Assembly (NCBI GenBank): GCA_016213825.1
Contig: JACQZP010000030.1
Location: forward strand, 230,765-294,764
DNA from: Acetobacterium woodii
GTDB lineage: Bacteria > Bacillota > Clostridia > Eubacteriales > Eubacteriaceae
DNA: 64,000 nucleotides
Reading direction: 5' to 3'
A model generated the notes under the pieces. That model made no database searches and had not been told where the DNA came from. It saw nothing but the letters and a program-made list of their open reading frames with translations. Below, one piece after another: positions 7,535 to 15,859 of this stretch; position 1 is the stretch's first letter, and the number at the start of each line of letters is the position of its first letter. Position numbers and translations under genes: made by a program.

Positions 7535-8932
7535 ATGATGATTACAATACCGTTTAAAAATAAGGGTGAGTTTCTTTATGTGGAGATATACGAATTTATT
7601 AAAAAGGAAATTACCGACGGCAGCTTAAAATATGGGGAAAAGCTCCCTTCAAAACGGAGTTTGGCCAGTCATCTGGCGGTGAGTGTTAATACGGTGGATA
7701 CGGCTTATAGTCAGCTGGTGGCGGAGGGATATCTGGAGGCTATTCCCAAAAGGGGATATTTTGTTTGCGAGATTGACACCTATTTATTGGAGCAAAAGGC
7801 CTGTGTTCAAGAAAAGAACATTAGAACAATAAAATCTGAAGCCATCAAAATTGATTTTTCACCCAATGCGATTGACCGTCGTATTTTCCCTTATGAGGCG
7901 TTCCGTAAAATATTCAAGTCAACCTTTAATGAATATGATTGTAATTTATTAAATAAGCCGGATATTCAGGGGGAGTTGGAGCTGCGAAAAGCGCTGGTAG
8001 ATTTACTTTATCGATCCCGCGGCGTGCGCTGTACCGAGGAGCAAATCATTATCGGATCGGGAACCGATCATCTGTTGCAAATATTGGGTTTGCTATGGGG
8101 ACGGAATAAATTTATTGTCTTGGAAAACCCGGTTTATCTGAAAGCATACAATATTTTTGAAAAAATGGGGAATCCGGTCATTTCTGTTGATATTGATGAA
8201 AAGGGGATACAAATTGAACCGTTAAAAGACTATGCTGACGTGGCGGTTTATGTTACACCGTCCCATCAATTCCCGCTGGGGATGAGCATGCCCATTGATC
8301 GGCGGATTAAACTGCTGAATTATGCCAATCAGGAAGCTGAAAGCTATATCATTGAGGATGATTATGACAGTGAATTTCGCTACAACGAAAAGCCCTTGCC
8401 ATCACTTCAAAGTATTGATAGTAATGGCAAGGTCATTTATATCGGTACTTTTTCAAAATCCATTGCTCCATCAATTCGGATCAGCTACATGGTTTTACCG
8501 GCAGTATTACTAAAAAAGTATCTGGAAATAGCGGATGCCATCAGTTCCCCGGTTTCCAGTCTGGAGCAAAAAATGATTGCCGCTTTTATTGCTGACGGTG
8601 TTTTCGAAAAACATGTCAATAAAATGAGAAAAGTTTACAAGGAAAAGCGAATTGTTTTAATGAATGCCTTAAAACAATGGGGTGATCAGGTTAAAATAAC
8701 TGGTGAGAATGCCGGTCATCACCTTCTGGTGCAGCTGAACAACGGACTGACAGAGGAGGAGATGTATGTGCGTGCATTAGATGGTGGCGTTAAGGTTTAT
8801 CCGGTTTCCCCTTATTTTATCCATGGACTTCCAGAAAATTATCGAAGCATGGTATTGTTGGGATATGGTTCATTAACCGATACCGAAATTTACGAGGGAA
8901 TTGATATCCTCAAAAAAGTTTGGGAATTATAG
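7535..8932 (+). CDS. pdxR: MocR/PdxR-type GntR regulator with aminotransferase domain
   Basis: A 465-residue protein. The N-terminal winged helix of the GntR family (about 14-80) contains LPSKRSLASHLAVSVNTVDTAY with the usual GYLEAIPKRGYFV wing. A class-I aminotransferase-like domain fills the rest, with the PLP-binding lysine in IGTFSKSIAP (about residue 310) and the DDYDSEFRY motif before it. Such proteins sense pyridoxal phosphate, and PdxR members activate B6 genes. Divergence from pdxY supports that role. Starts at 7535 and 7538 are both possible (ATGATG) after AAGGAG. The exact target is inferred, since MocR proteins also control GABA, taurine and other genes. Confidence 0.85.
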   Translation: MMITIPFKNKGEFLYVEIYEFIKKEITDGSLKYGEKLPSKRSLASHLAVSVNTVDTAYSQLVAEGYLEAIPKRGYFVCEIDTYLLEQKACVQEKNIRTIKSEAIKIDFSPNAIDRRIFPYEAFRKIFKSTFNEYDCNLLNKPDIQGELELRKALVDLLYRSRGVRCTEEQIIIGSGTDHLLQILGLLWGRNKFIVLENPVYLKAYNIFEKMGNPVISVDIDEKGIQIEPLKDYADVAVYVTPSHQFPLGMSMPIDRRIKLLNYANQEAESYIIEDDYDSEFRYNEKPLPSLQSIDSNGKVIYIGTFSKSIAPSIRISYMVLPAVLLKKYLEIADAISSPVSSLEQKMIAAFIADGVFEKHVNKMRKVYKEKRIVLMNALKQWGDQVKITGENAGHHLLVQLNNGLTEEEMYVRALDGGVKVYPVSPYFIHGLPENYRSMVLLGYGSLTDTEIYEGIDILKKVWEL

Positions 8933-8960
8933 AAATAGTTTATTTTGACTGCCGTTAATC

Positions 8961-8993
8961 GAAGAGTAAAGTTTAAATTTTACTCTTTTTTTT
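8961..8993 (+). terminator. Terminator of the MocR regulator gene
   Basis: Stem AGAGTAAA/TTTACTCT (8963-8970 and 8979-8986) followed by a T run. Confidence 0.85.
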
Positions 8994-9041
8994 ATTTTCC
9001 AATAGTGGTAATATCAAATAAAAAGAGATAGGGGATTAAAA

Positions 9042-9413
9042 GTGGGAAATAAAAGCAAATCTGTTAGGCAGCTAAATAATGTATCAGGCTTTACATTGAT
9101 GGAAATTATTGTTGTGATTGCTATTTTAGGAGCGCTGGCAGCTTTGGCAATCCCACAGTTTACTGGTGTTCTTGAAAACTCTCAGAAGAAAACAGATTTA
9201 GCGAATATTCGAATTGTTGAAAGTGCGATTGAGCTTTATCAAGCTGAAATTGGAAAGATACCAGCAAGTGTCGATTCCTTTAATGAATTGATCACCGAGC
9301 TGAATCGGGTTGGTTATATTAAAAGTACGGAATTGCTGGCCGTTAGTAAAGGCAAAAGCTTCAGTTACGATGCGGCGACAAACAAGATAACATTGATCGA
9401 TTCGGTGAAATAA
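9042..9413 (+). CDS. Type IV major pilin-like protein (GspG/PilA type)
   Basis: A 123-residue prepilin starting at GTG with AGGGGATT upstream. It has a short basic leader and then the type III signal SGFTLMEIIVVIAILGALAAL, with a glycine before the cleaved Phe and Glu at position +5 of the mature protein. The soluble part is short, with the ADLANIRIVESAIELYQAE helix typical of GspG/PilA. It is the first gene of a pilin-pilMNO cluster and, by size and position, the likely main subunit of a type IV pilus or a DNA-uptake pseudopilus. Confidence 0.88.
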   Translation: MGNKSKSVRQLNNVSGFTLMEIIVVIAILGALAALAIPQFTGVLENSQKKTDLANIRIVESAIELYQAEIGKIPASVDSFNELITELNRVGYIKSTELLAVSKGKSFSYDAATNKITLIDSVK

Positions 9414-9476
9414 AAACATATAGAATGTAAACGAATACAAAAGTGGGTTATTTAAAGCGATCATGAAGAAAAGTGT

Positions 9477-9953
9477 ATGAACAAAAAGAGTATGAATAAA
9501 AAAATTATAAGATCTAAAAATGGTTATACGATTATGGAATTATTGATTTCGTTGTCGATTTTGTCCCTGCTCACCGTAGCCATGCTTACGACGGCATTTG
9601 GCAGCGGTGATAGTATACGCAAAGACGCTTATGAGTCAGAATGCCAGCAAATTCTTTTTGTTTTGCTGGAGTATCAAAATGAAGCAATCATGGATGGTTA
9701 TCGTCGGCAGGTTCGATTTTTGGATGGCGGCGTTCAAGTTTCCTGGACAAAAGATCGGGTGAACCATAAAGTCTATATACCGGTGAAAACATTGACGTTT
9801 TCTGGAGATTTTACTGGAGCTGCGGTTTTAAATCTTTATGAACATGGAACGGTGTCCCAGGGTGGGACACTCTATCTAACCAGTTTAGATGGGGCTGTTA
9901 AAAAAATTGTTGTTCAGGTTGGTAATGGAAGGATTTATTTAGATGGCCCATAG
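9477..9953 (+). CDS. Type IV pseudopilin (GspH-like)
   Basis: A 158-residue prepilin. Its leader ends in KNGYTIMELLISLSILSLL, with the peptidase site between Gly and Tyr and Glu at +5. The rest is beta-rich with an ECQQILFVLLEYQNEA helix after the membrane segment, as in minor pseudopilins of the GspH type. ATGs at 9477 and 9492 are both possible. It overlaps the next gene by 11 bp, so they are probably co-translated. Confidence 0.82.
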   Translation: MNKKSMNKKIIRSKNGYTIMELLISLSILSLLTVAMLTTAFGSGDSIRKDAYESECQQILFVLLEYQNEAIMDGYRRQVRFLDGGVQVSWTKDRVNHKVYIPVKTLTFSGDFTGAAVLNLYEHGTVSQGGTLYLTSLDGAVKKIVVQVGNGRIYLDGP

Positions 9954-10365
9954 AATCAGCAAAATCGGTAAACAGCTGCAAAAATCCCGAAATGGGTATA
10001 CATTGGTTGAAGCAATTATTGCCATCGCGGTTTGTGGCTTTGGTCTGGCCATGATTTTAGGTCTCTATGGAATGGCAATCAAAACAGAAATGGTATCCAA
10101 AACAATTTATGAACAGTCGCTGGAAATCAATAGTATCTCCGATGAGATTAATTTAAGTTTAATGGATGCTACAGACGAAAGCCTTAGTGAATGCGTTGAT
10201 TTTATTTTAAAAAGCAATTATCCCGACTATCAGTTGCAGGAAATCAAACAGGAAACCCAAACTAATTTATATCAGCTTAAGATTTTACACAAAGGTTTTA
10301 ACAGTAGGGATAAGGAATTTAATATTAAAATATTCTGGAGGCAAGATGAGACACCAGATACTTAG
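9943..10365 (+). CDS. Type IV minor pilin
   Basis: A 140-residue prepilin with KSRNGYTLVEAIIAIAVCGFGL as the type III signal (Glu at +5). The position between GspH-like and GspJ-like genes suggests the GspI/PilV role. It overlaps both neighbours (11 bp and 20 bp). The soluble domain is too divergent to classify further. Confidence 0.78.
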   Translation: MAHRISKIGKQLQKSRNGYTLVEAIIAIAVCGFGLAMILGLYGMAIKTEMVSKTIYEQSLEINSISDEINLSLMDATDESLSECVDFILKSNYPDYQLQEIKQETQTNLYQLKILHKGFNSRDKEFNIKIFWRQDETPDT

Positions 10366-10849
10366 AAAAAATCAAGGTTTTTCGCTGATTGAAGTTCTGA
10401 CATCGCTGATGGTTATTTCATTGGTACTTGGGCTGCTCTTGTCGGGTCTCATCTTCGTGAACACCATTAAAGAAAAAACGCAAATTAATCAGAAATTATT
10501 TTACAGTGAACGATATCTTAATTTATATTTTCAAAAACAAATTTTAAAATCTGAAACAATTTATTTTGTAAACAACCGGATTTATCTCCAGGATATGGAA
10601 AATCCGGATTTGTATTATAATTATTATCAATATAATAATGGTTTTTTACGGCGGTATAAGGTCTATAAAAATGGTTTGAACCCGATTGGATCAGGAGGAA
10701 ACAGTCAATTTGCCGATAATATTAAGTCATTTTCACTGACCTTGGGGGCAAATAAAGAAATTCTGCTGAACTACACACTGGCAATTGACGGCGAAATCTA
10801 TCAACGGGAAACGACCATTAAACATGGAAGAACGGTAGTAATATTATGA
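10346..10849 (+). CDS. Type IV minor pilin (GspJ/PilW-like)
   Basis: A 167-residue prepilin with NQGFSLIEVLTSLMVISLV (cleavage after Gly, Glu at +5). The following region, rich in Tyr and Asn with late beta strands, and its rank as fourth in the cluster fit GspJ or PilW. It overlaps the next gene by 4 bp (ATGA). Confidence 0.8.
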   Translation: MRHQILRKNQGFSLIEVLTSLMVISLVLGLLLSGLIFVNTIKEKTQINQKLFYSERYLNLYFQKQILKSETIYFVNNRIYLQDMENPDLYYNYYQYNNGFLRRYKVYKNGLNPIGSGGNSQFADNIKSFSLTLGANKEILLNYTLAIDGEIYQRETTIKHGRTVVIL

Positions 10850-11274
10850 AAAAGACAGTGCGTGGAGAAGATGGATTTATACTGCCATTGGTTTTGGTGG
10901 TGATCGCGCTGCTGGCTGGGGGTGTGGCTTATATTCTAACCCAGGGAATGGCGGAGTTGCAAGCAAACACATTAAATCAGGATTATCAGCTATGTATTTT
11001 GACAGGAAAAAATGCAATGGCGATCCTCCAGGCCGAACTTGAAGATGATGTAAACTATAGTGGTACAAATGGCAGGGTAGCTGATGAAAATGGGGGCACC
11101 TACCAGATACGTGTTTTTAAAACCTCAGAAAGTCTGCGCTATGTGGAAGTGGAAAGCGATTATAAAACCTATCAAAAGAAATTCACTGGTGAAATAGAAC
11201 TGAAGGCCAAAGAGGCAGGAGCGCTAAAAGGTTCGATTGTTAAGTTTAATTGGAAGATGTTGGGGGCAGTTTGA
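10846..11274 (+). CDS. PilX/GspK-like protein of the pilin cluster
   Basis: A 142-residue protein with a hydrophobic N-terminal helix after GEDGFILPLVLVVIALLAGG. The usual +5 Glu is replaced by a hydrophobic residue, as often seen in GspK and PilX proteins that cap the pilus tip. A following helix of the NTLNQDYQLCILTGKNAM type resembles the family. It is the last pilin-like gene before pilM. Confidence 0.68.
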   Translation: MKKTVRGEDGFILPLVLVVIALLAGGVAYILTQGMAELQANTLNQDYQLCILTGKNAMAILQAELEDDVNYSGTNGRVADENGGTYQIRVFKTSESLRYVEVESDYKTYQKKFTGEIELKAKEAGALKGSIVKFNWKMLGAV

Positions 11275-11276
11275 AA

Positions 11277-12224
11277 ATGAGCAAGAAACTATGGATTGTG
11301 GACCTGGGTATAAATCTAACAAAAATAGTAGTCGGATTTACTGAAGATTCGGGCCGGGTCCATATCGAAGATATTCGCATTGAAAAAACACCGGGAAATT
11401 ATTGCGAAAACACGCAAACGATGGGGGCATTTTTGCGGCCGCTTTTAAAGGGATATCGACGTAAAGATGAACTGATGTTGTTAATTAACCATAAAGAGGT
11501 GCTGGTGGGTACGTTTACCTTTCCAATGATGACCTTACAAGAGGTGGAAGATGCTATTTATTGGAAAATGCAGTTGCTTGTAACAGGAAATATCGATAAT
11601 TGGCGAATTGATTTTACCGCCCGAGAACGAACTCAGCGATTGGAATATCTGGGGATTGATGATAAAAAACTGGATGTGTTGGGGGTTGGGGTTGAAAAAG
11701 CTCGTTTAAGGTGGTATTACAGAATTTTCAAAAAATCAGGGTTTGTTTTAAAATCAATTGTTCCCCAGTTTTATGCCTACACCAGCCTGATGAATGCGGA
11801 TGATGATCATCCAACGTTGATTATTGATATGGGAAAAACCGGTGCGCGGATTTTTTATTATAACCAGGGTTCGCTGATTGAAAATCATCACATTGAGCTT
11901 GACCCCAGCTGGGATGGAGAAACCTATCTACTGCAAATCATAAAAGTCGTTGGGGAAGTCCGGCAGTCCCCTTTAGGTTATGCAAAAGGCTGTGAAAATG
12001 AGGCTATTTATATAATGGGTGGCGAAAGCCTGCATGCTGGAGTTTGGGACTATTTAAGCCGAAGCATTAATAAGAGCGTCCTTCCGACTTATTTTCTTTT
12101 GGATGAGCGGGAGGAACTGATTTTTCCGCGGCTGATGACCAAAGCAGAACTTTGCTTAATTACACCTGGGGTGTGTGGTCTGATTAAGTGGGCTCAGATC
12201 AACAGCAGTGGTGAGGAGCAATGA
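11277..12224 (+). CDS. pilM: PilM-like type IV pilus assembly protein
   Basis: A 315-residue actin-fold ATPase-like protein. It begins LWIVDLGINLTKIVVGF (phosphate-1 loop of the actin fold) and later has LIIDMGKTGARIFYY (phosphate-2 loop) and YIMGGESL (adenosine loop). PilM sits on the inner face of the membrane and binds the N-terminus of PilN. I place the start at ATG 11277, 8-10 bp after GGGGGC; a TTG 6 bp upstream is possible. It overlaps pilN by 4 bp. Confidence 0.82.
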   Translation: MSKKLWIVDLGINLTKIVVGFTEDSGRVHIEDIRIEKTPGNYCENTQTMGAFLRPLLKGYRRKDELMLLINHKEVLVGTFTFPMMTLQEVEDAIYWKMQLLVTGNIDNWRIDFTARERTQRLEYLGIDDKKLDVLGVGVEKARLRWYYRIFKKSGFVLKSIVPQFYAYTSLMNADDDHPTLIIDMGKTGARIFYYNQGSLIENHHIELDPSWDGETYLLQIIKVVGEVRQSPLGYAKGCENEAIYIMGGESLHAGVWDYLSRSINKSVLPTYFLLDEREELIFPRLMTKAELCLITPGVCGLIKWAQINSSGEEQ

Positions 12225-12787
12225 AGGAGGAGATGAATTTATTACCGCTGGATCTTCCGAAACGGAAACGGCCAAATCAGCCTAAAAGAAAAGAGCTGGT
12301 ATTTATTTTGGGATCAGTTTTGATTTTGCTGGCTATTTATGGAACGTTGTTTTTCCTGGATTGGTCCTGCCAGAATGAGATTAAAAGAGTTGAAGAAAAC
12401 ATCACTAGCAAATCAGAATATCAGGTTATTTATACGAATCTAACTTTTCAGAATGAGGTTTTGAAAGATCGGACCCATATTCAGGAATCCATTAATAGAA
12501 ATAAAGATCTGCCCCTTAAAGCGCTAACTCAAATACACAATGCGATTCCAGATGGGGTGATGGTATTAAATTATGCATTTCGGGATGATATGATGACTAT
12601 TTCAGGAGAAACCCGAAAAAAAGAAACCATCTTGGAGTTTAAGGAAAAACTGAGTGTTGTTGATTTGTTCAAAGCGATCAATTTGGTCAATACCAATACA
12701 AAACAGCAAACAGCAGGTGATAATAAAAATCAGATTAATGAGGAAATCTGGCAATTTACGTTTGATATTCAAATGAATGAGGTATAA
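12221..12787 (+). CDS. pilN: PilN-like type IV pilus assembly protein
   Basis: A 188-residue protein with the PilN signature MNLLPLDLP near the start (the segment that binds PilM), a membrane helix (about residues 26-46) and a coiled-coil plus small periplasm-side domain. ATG 12221 overlaps the stop of pilM; ATG 12233 starts exactly at MNLLP and is a credible alternative. Confidence 0.8.
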   Translation: MKEEMNLLPLDLPKRKRPNQPKRKELVFILGSVLILLAIYGTLFFLDWSCQNEIKRVEENITSKSEYQVIYTNLTFQNEVLKDRTHIQESINRNKDLPLKALTQIHNAIPDGVMVLNYAFRDDMMTISGETRKKETILEFKEKLSVVDLFKAINLVNTNTKQQTAGDNKNQINEEIWQFTFDIQMNEV

Positions 12788-12790
12788 TAA

Positions 12791-13513
12791 TTGAGTAGAA
12801 ACAATGTGGAGCGTTTTGATCAAAAAAACGATCCTAAAAAAGATGATTCTCAAAAGAATAAGAAAACAAGAATTGAAAAATGGATTGTTTTAGGGGCTTT
12901 ATTGGTTATCTTACTGGCCCTGTTTGTAATGCCAAAATATAAAGCCTATGCCAAAAACAAAGAAGTATTGGCAGAAAAGGTCAGTTATAGCATGGCGTTA
13001 CCCGATGAAATGTCAGAAGAAACCTATTTGGCAGAACTAAAAAGTATTGGGGATCAACTTGACATCAGCAAAAAAAGTCTGCCGGAAAATATTGATACCA
13101 TCAGACTCTATGAGGTGGTGGCAAAAAAAGCCGAATCCTGCCAGCTGGGATTGATTTCGGTAAAATTTGAACAAGATGATTCTCACATCGACAACATCAT
13201 TGGCGACCGAATCGAAAAAGGGTTTTCCGAAAAAGCAGAAAAAAACATCCAGGTTTCAGACGGAAAAATTTTGACAGCCTGCAAATTCGTTGTTATTTGC
13301 ACCGGAAATGATGATCAACTTATTGCTTTTCTAAATGAGTTAAATCAATGTCAGCCGATTATTAGCGTCTTAACTTATGAAATCGAAAGTGATGTAACAA
13401 ACAAAAAAACAATGACGCTGAAACTGGAAAGTTTTGGGATTCAGGAAGAAGATCGATTTAATATAAACGTGGATGATGAAAAATTTGCTAACGAAAAAGA
13501 AGATGGGGTATGA
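12791..13513 (+). CDS. pilO: PilO-like type IV pilus assembly protein
   Basis: A 240-residue protein. A hydrophilic Lys/Asp-rich N-terminus (about 1-30) is followed by one membrane helix (about 31-50), a coiled region and an outer ferredoxin-like domain containing CKFVVICTGNDDQLIAFLNEL, typical of PilO. The start is TTG at 12791, 8 bp after GAGG. PilO pairs with PilN to align the pilus machine. No pilB, pilC, pilT or prepilin peptidase gene is in the window, so the motor and peptidase must be encoded elsewhere. Confidence 0.77.
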   Translation: MSRNNVERFDQKNDPKKDDSQKNKKTRIEKWIVLGALLVILLALFVMPKYKAYAKNKEVLAEKVSYSMALPDEMSEETYLAELKSIGDQLDISKKSLPENIDTIRLYEVVAKKAESCQLGLISVKFEQDDSHIDNIIGDRIEKGFSEKAEKNIQVSDGKILTACKFVVICTGNDDQLIAFLNELNQCQPIISVLTYEIESDVTNKKTMTLKLESFGIQEEDRFNINVDDEKFANEKEDGV

Positions 13514-13588
13514 ATGTAAAACAGGGTTTAGTGTTCCGAAGGAATAAAATATACAGGGGCTTTAGTAGGCAACTGGGAAGGCAAAAAA

Positions 13589-14947
13589 ATGAATGAGATA
13601 AGAACAAAAAAAATTGTTGGGTCACTGTCTGGTGTCGGAGTCGCCGGGATTGGCATTTACATGATCAGTCACCCGAGGACTTCTGTAGAACAAATGGTTA
13701 TCCTGTTAATGGCGGCATTGGTAGTTTTTGCCGTGATTAATCTAATCTCCGTATTTTTCAAATTTCATGGTGAAAGCAAGAAGATGAAGTTGATCGGAGC
13801 CTTGGTTAATTTACTCTTTTCCTTGCTGCTTTTTTATTTCAGGTTTGCTCTGGCTGATTTAATTCCCTACATTTTCGCAAGTTACGTACTGGTCAACAGC
13901 ATCGTCAAATTTATCTCAGCGGTAACCCTCTGGCGCGACGGAGCACCCAATTATGGCTTCTATTTTTTAAATGGTTTTTTGAGCTTTATTTTTGGGGTTT
14001 ATTTATTCGTTAATAGTTATTTTAAAACCGCCAGCTTTGCCATCGTTGCGGGGATCTATTTGCTTTGGTATGGTTTCACTTTAATTTTTGATGCTTTTAA
14101 TGAAGAAGAAACCCAGGAAAAGATGAGCCAGTCGGCTAAAAAAATTCAGCGAAAAATGCGAATTGCCTTGCCTTCCTTATTGGGAGTTTTTGTACCGATG
14201 GGGCTGCTTCGGAAATATGATGAAAAAGTAGCATCTGAAGATGCGAATGCCTATATATTGTCTCAGGAAGTGCTGATTCCGGAAAAGGCGGGCATTAACC
14301 CTATGAACATTGAGATCCTTGTTCATCTATCCAAAAAATTTATGGAAGCTTTTGGACATGTGGATCTGATATTTGGCGATCAGGCAATGTCTTACGGAAA
14401 TTTTGATGGACATTCCTATCGTTTAGGTGGAGCCATGAGCGATGGTGTTCTTTTCATCTGTGATAAAGATCGCTATCTGAGAGAATCAGTTTTAAATGAT
14501 GGGAAGGTGCTGATCTCTTTTAAAGTCGCTTTTACAGAAGCAGAATTGGAAATAATAAAGGCGAATTATGAACACTTTCAGGAAAATATGTTCGAATGGT
14601 TTTGCGACACCCAACTATCTGAACAAGGTTTGCTAAAACCCGGGGAATATACGGGGGTTGAAGATATCATTTACAAGGGAACCGGAGCTCGCTTTTATAA
14701 GTTTAAAAAGGGTCCATTGAAGACCTATTTTGCGCTGAATACCAATTGTGTTAAAGTTGCCGATTCGCTTTTTGAAAATACTAATTTTGAGAAACCGGCC
14801 ACCGGAAATATTGTAACACCAGGCGCGTATTACCAATTTTTGATGGGCGCACTGGAACGGCCGGGTACCAAAATATATGAGAAAAAGATCTATTCCAAGG
14901 AGACCTTTGGAAATGATAATGAAATTGCAACTCAGGAAAAACTGTAG
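13589..14947 (+). CDS. DUF308/HdeD-like membrane domain fused to an unknown, possibly papain-like, domain
   Basis: A 452-residue protein with two parts. The first (about 1-175) has about six membrane helices in pairs, similar to HdeD/DUF308 proteins. The second (about 200-440) is cytosolic or external and unknown to me. It has a His in FGHVDLIFGD (about residue 257) followed by YGNFDGHS, and a Cys in NTNCVKVADSLF (about residue 391). That order, His first and Cys later, is that of permuted papain-like enzymes (NlpC/P60-YiiX type), but this is a pattern guess. The gene stands alone after pilO, with GGAAGG before ATG and a strong terminator behind. Confidence 0.6.
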   Translation: MNEIRTKKIVGSLSGVGVAGIGIYMISHPRTSVEQMVILLMAALVVFAVINLISVFFKFHGESKKMKLIGALVNLLFSLLLFYFRFALADLIPYIFASYVLVNSIVKFISAVTLWRDGAPNYGFYFLNGFLSFIFGVYLFVNSYFKTASFAIVAGIYLLWYGFTLIFDAFNEEETQEKMSQSAKKIQRKMRIALPSLLGVFVPMGLLRKYDEKVASEDANAYILSQEVLIPEKAGINPMNIEILVHLSKKFMEAFGHVDLIFGDQAMSYGNFDGHSYRLGGAMSDGVLFICDKDRYLRESVLNDGKVLISFKVAFTEAELEIIKANYEHFQENMFEWFCDTQLSEQGLLKPGEYTGVEDIIYKGTGARFYKFKKGPLKTYFALNTNCVKVADSLFENTNFEKPATGNIVTPGAYYQFLMGALERPGTKIYEKKIYSKETFGNDNEIATQEKL

Positions 14948-14956
14948 CATAATCAC

Positions 14957-14997
14957 TTTAAAAGCCACTTGTTCGAATCAAACAAGTGGCTTTTAAA
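14957..14997. terminator. Bidirectional terminator between the DUF308-like and MarR genes
   Basis: A perfect 17-bp inverted repeat (14957-14973 with 14981-14997) between two converging genes. Confidence 0.9.
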
Positions 14998-15000
14998 AAT

Positions 15001-15621
15001 CTATACGCGATTGATAATCTCGGTCAGACTAGACTGGAAAATTAAAAACATGCGATGAAGGTCATTAATCTCCTGGGGAGATAGTTCCTCAAAAGATTTA
15101 TTAAAAGGTTCAAACAGATCAGAGTTGACACTGCCTAGCTGATCAAAAATAGATTGACCATTAGGGGTAAGCGTAAAGACAACTTCACGAACGTTGACCG
15201 AAGATTTTTCTTTTTCGATCAGTTGTTTTTCAAGAAGCTTGGACGTACATTTTGAAATGGCACTTTTGGAAATACTCAGTTTGTTGGCCAGTTGAGTCAG
15301 GTTGATGCCTGAAAATTGTCCAATCATATCGAGGGCTTTGAGTTCAGAAGGGTATAAGGAATAGGAAACCCCATTTATAGCAAAGGTTTGGGGTAAAACA
15401 AGAATATTCTGATAAAGAACTGCAGAATCAATCATCAGTTTTTTAACCGCAGCATGATCAACTGCTAAATCGGGTTGAACATCATTCTGGGTGGCTGGTT
15501 TTTCTTTCTTAGTAACAGGACCTGCTTTTTTTTCTTCAATTAAATTTTTCTTTTTGGTCTCTTTTTTTGAATCCTTAACTTCTTTGACATCCAGTTTCTT
15601 GTTTTTCTTCTCTTTTTTCAA
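15001..15621 (-). CDS. MarR-family regulator with long Lys-rich N-terminal extension
   Basis: A 206-residue protein. The first 50 residues are almost only Lys, Glu and short polar residues, unlike usual MarR proteins of about 140-150 residues. A winged helix follows, with LKALDMIGQFSGINLTQLANKLSISKSAISKCTSKLLEKQLIEKE as the core (split here between helix 1-2 and the recognition helix), a wing at VREVVFTLTPNGQSIF and a dimer helix at the end. The start is TTG at 15621 after AAAGGAGTG. It probably controls itself and perhaps the nucleoside transporter read in the other direction, because a palindrome lies just upstream. Confidence 0.82.
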   Translation of the reverse strand: MKKEKKNKKLDVKEVKDSKKETKKKNLIEEKKAGPVTKKEKPATQNDVQPDLAVDHAAVKKLMIDSAVLYQNILVLPQTFAINGVSYSLYPSELKALDMIGQFSGINLTQLANKLSISKSAISKCTSKLLEKQLIEKEKSSVNVREVVFTLTPNGQSIFDQLGSVNSDLFEPFNKSFEELSPQEINDLHRMFLIFQSSLTEIINRV

Positions 15622-15660
15622 AATGACACTCCTTTCAAAACAAAATAAACCATTTAACAG

Positions 15661-15680
15661 GGTGAAAGTTCGAGTTCACC
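15661..15680. promoter_or_regulatory. Palindromic operator candidate for the MarR regulator
   Basis: GGTGAA and TTCACC arms separated by 8 bp (20 bp in all), in the leader between the minus-strand promoter and the MarR start codon. Size and position fit a MarR dimer site. Confidence 0.5.
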
Positions 15681-15694
15681 TTGGTTACAGTCTA

Positions 15695-15723
15695 ATAATA
15701 ACGAATATCCTGATTTTATGCAA
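15695..15723 (-). promoter_or_regulatory. Promoter of the MarR gene
   Basis: Read on the minus strand: TTGCAT (15718-15723), 17 bp, TATTAT (15695-15700). Confidence 0.55.
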
Positions 15724-15766
15724 TAAAAACATGGTCTGGGCTGATATTTTATTCCAGTTTTTTAGA

Positions 15767-15795
15767 TTGCATTTTATATAGTTTTTAGTTAAAAT
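15767..15795 (+). promoter_or_regulatory. Promoter of the nucleoside transporter operon
   Basis: TTGCAT (15767-15772), 17 bp, TAAAAT (15790-15795), 64 bp before the start of the binding-protein gene. The leader is too short for a purine riboswitch plus expression platform. Confidence 0.5.
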
Positions 15796-15859
15796 ATTAG
15801 CGTGGGTAGGACTGTTTATAATAATGGCTCTACACCGAATTAGAAATAGGAGGAAGAGA

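Noticed and set aside
15796..15859. Purine riboswitch in the leader of the nucleoside transporter operon
   Set aside because: The leader from the likely promoter is only 64 nt and lacks the conserved three-way junction bases.
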